Source of the DNA: an uncultured Dialister sp.
GTDB lineage: Bacteria > Bacillota > Negativicutes > Veillonellales > Dialisteraceae
Assembly: GCA_934193095.1 (NCBI GenBank)
Contig: CAKPUX010000034.1
Span: 1 to 21,846, forward strand
DNA length: 21,846 bases
Direction of reading: 5' to 3'
Of the stretch, positions 21,768-21,846 are shown piece after piece (the first letter of the stretch is position 1; each line of letters begins with the position of its first letter). Below the pieces are notes generated by a model. That model ran no database searches. It was not told the origin of the DNA and worked only from the letters and a program-made list of their open reading frames with translations. Made by a program: the position numbers and the translations under genes.

Positions 21768-21846
21768 GACTTCAGACTTCAGACTTCAGACTTCAGACTT
21801 CAGACTTCAGACTTCAGACTTCAGACTTCAGACTTCAGACTTCAGA
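21768..21846 (+). repeat. perfect GACTTCA heptamer array, 11 units, running off the window
   Basis: Eleven identical GACTTCA units plus two bases, starting 10 bases after the lipid kinase stop codon and continuing past the right edge. It is the most uniform heptamer array in the window, suggesting recent expansion. Confidence 0.95.

Noticed and set aside
21768..21846. Possible CRISPR array
   Set aside because: Units are 7 bases with no spacers, so this is a simple tandem repeat.

Overview
The window looks like chromosome of a diderm Firmicute (Negativicutes: Veillonellales or Selenomonadales type; my inference). A T-box leader points to Firmicutes. A signal-peptide-bearing beta-barrel protein points to an outer membrane. 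Base composition is moderately GC-rich. There is no transposase, phage gene or CRISPR array.

Layout. (1) 1-1326: the start of an EamA-type exporter (minus strand, running off the left edge), a 49-bp palindromic repeat, and two tRNA-Val genes (GAC and CAC anticodons, both minus), each with its own promoter and terminator. (2) 1327-4800: a neurotransmitter:sodium symporter (minus) and a solitary branched-chain amino acid-type binding lipoprotein (minus). The lipoprotein lies behind a T-box leader with one Stem I but two successive T-box/terminator modules. (3) 4938-16891: a seven-gene minus-strand exopolysaccharide locus. In transcription order it encodes an outer-membrane barrel protein, a TviB/WbpO-like UDP-HexNAc dehydrogenase, a membrane-anchored degenerate deacetylase, a PilZ-GT2 synthase, a second membrane-anchored degenerate deacetylase with a jelly-roll-like C-terminus, a GH18-like lipoprotein, and a double-NodB deacetylase in which only the second domain keeps its catalytic residues. 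(4) 17211-20379: divergent from that locus, a stand-alone Cys/His-rich PAS protein and a PAS-(degenerate GGDEF)-EAL protein predicted to be a c-di-GMP phosphodiesterase. (5) 20702-21757: a diacylglycerol-kinase family lipid kinase with a foldable leader.

How it fits together (inference). The dehydrogenase would supply a UDP-HexNAc-uronate. The c-di-GMP-responsive NodC/HAS-like synthase would polymerise and extrude the chain. The deacetylase domains and GH18 protein would modify or trim it in the periplasm, and the barrel protein would pass it through the outer membrane. The divergent EAL protein could lower c-di-GMP and switch the synthase off. I think this synthase-dependent polymer locus, rich in catalytically dead NodB domains, is the most interesting system here.

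A second theme is repeats. Most intergenic gaps carry tandem 7-bp repeats of several sequence types (GACTRGT, GACTTCA, GGTTTAG, AGAAATG). Many are arranged in a modular composite with a GCGGCGC/GCGCCGC palindrome and a GGGTTAGCCC module, and several begin at, or supply, the stop codon of the preceding gene.
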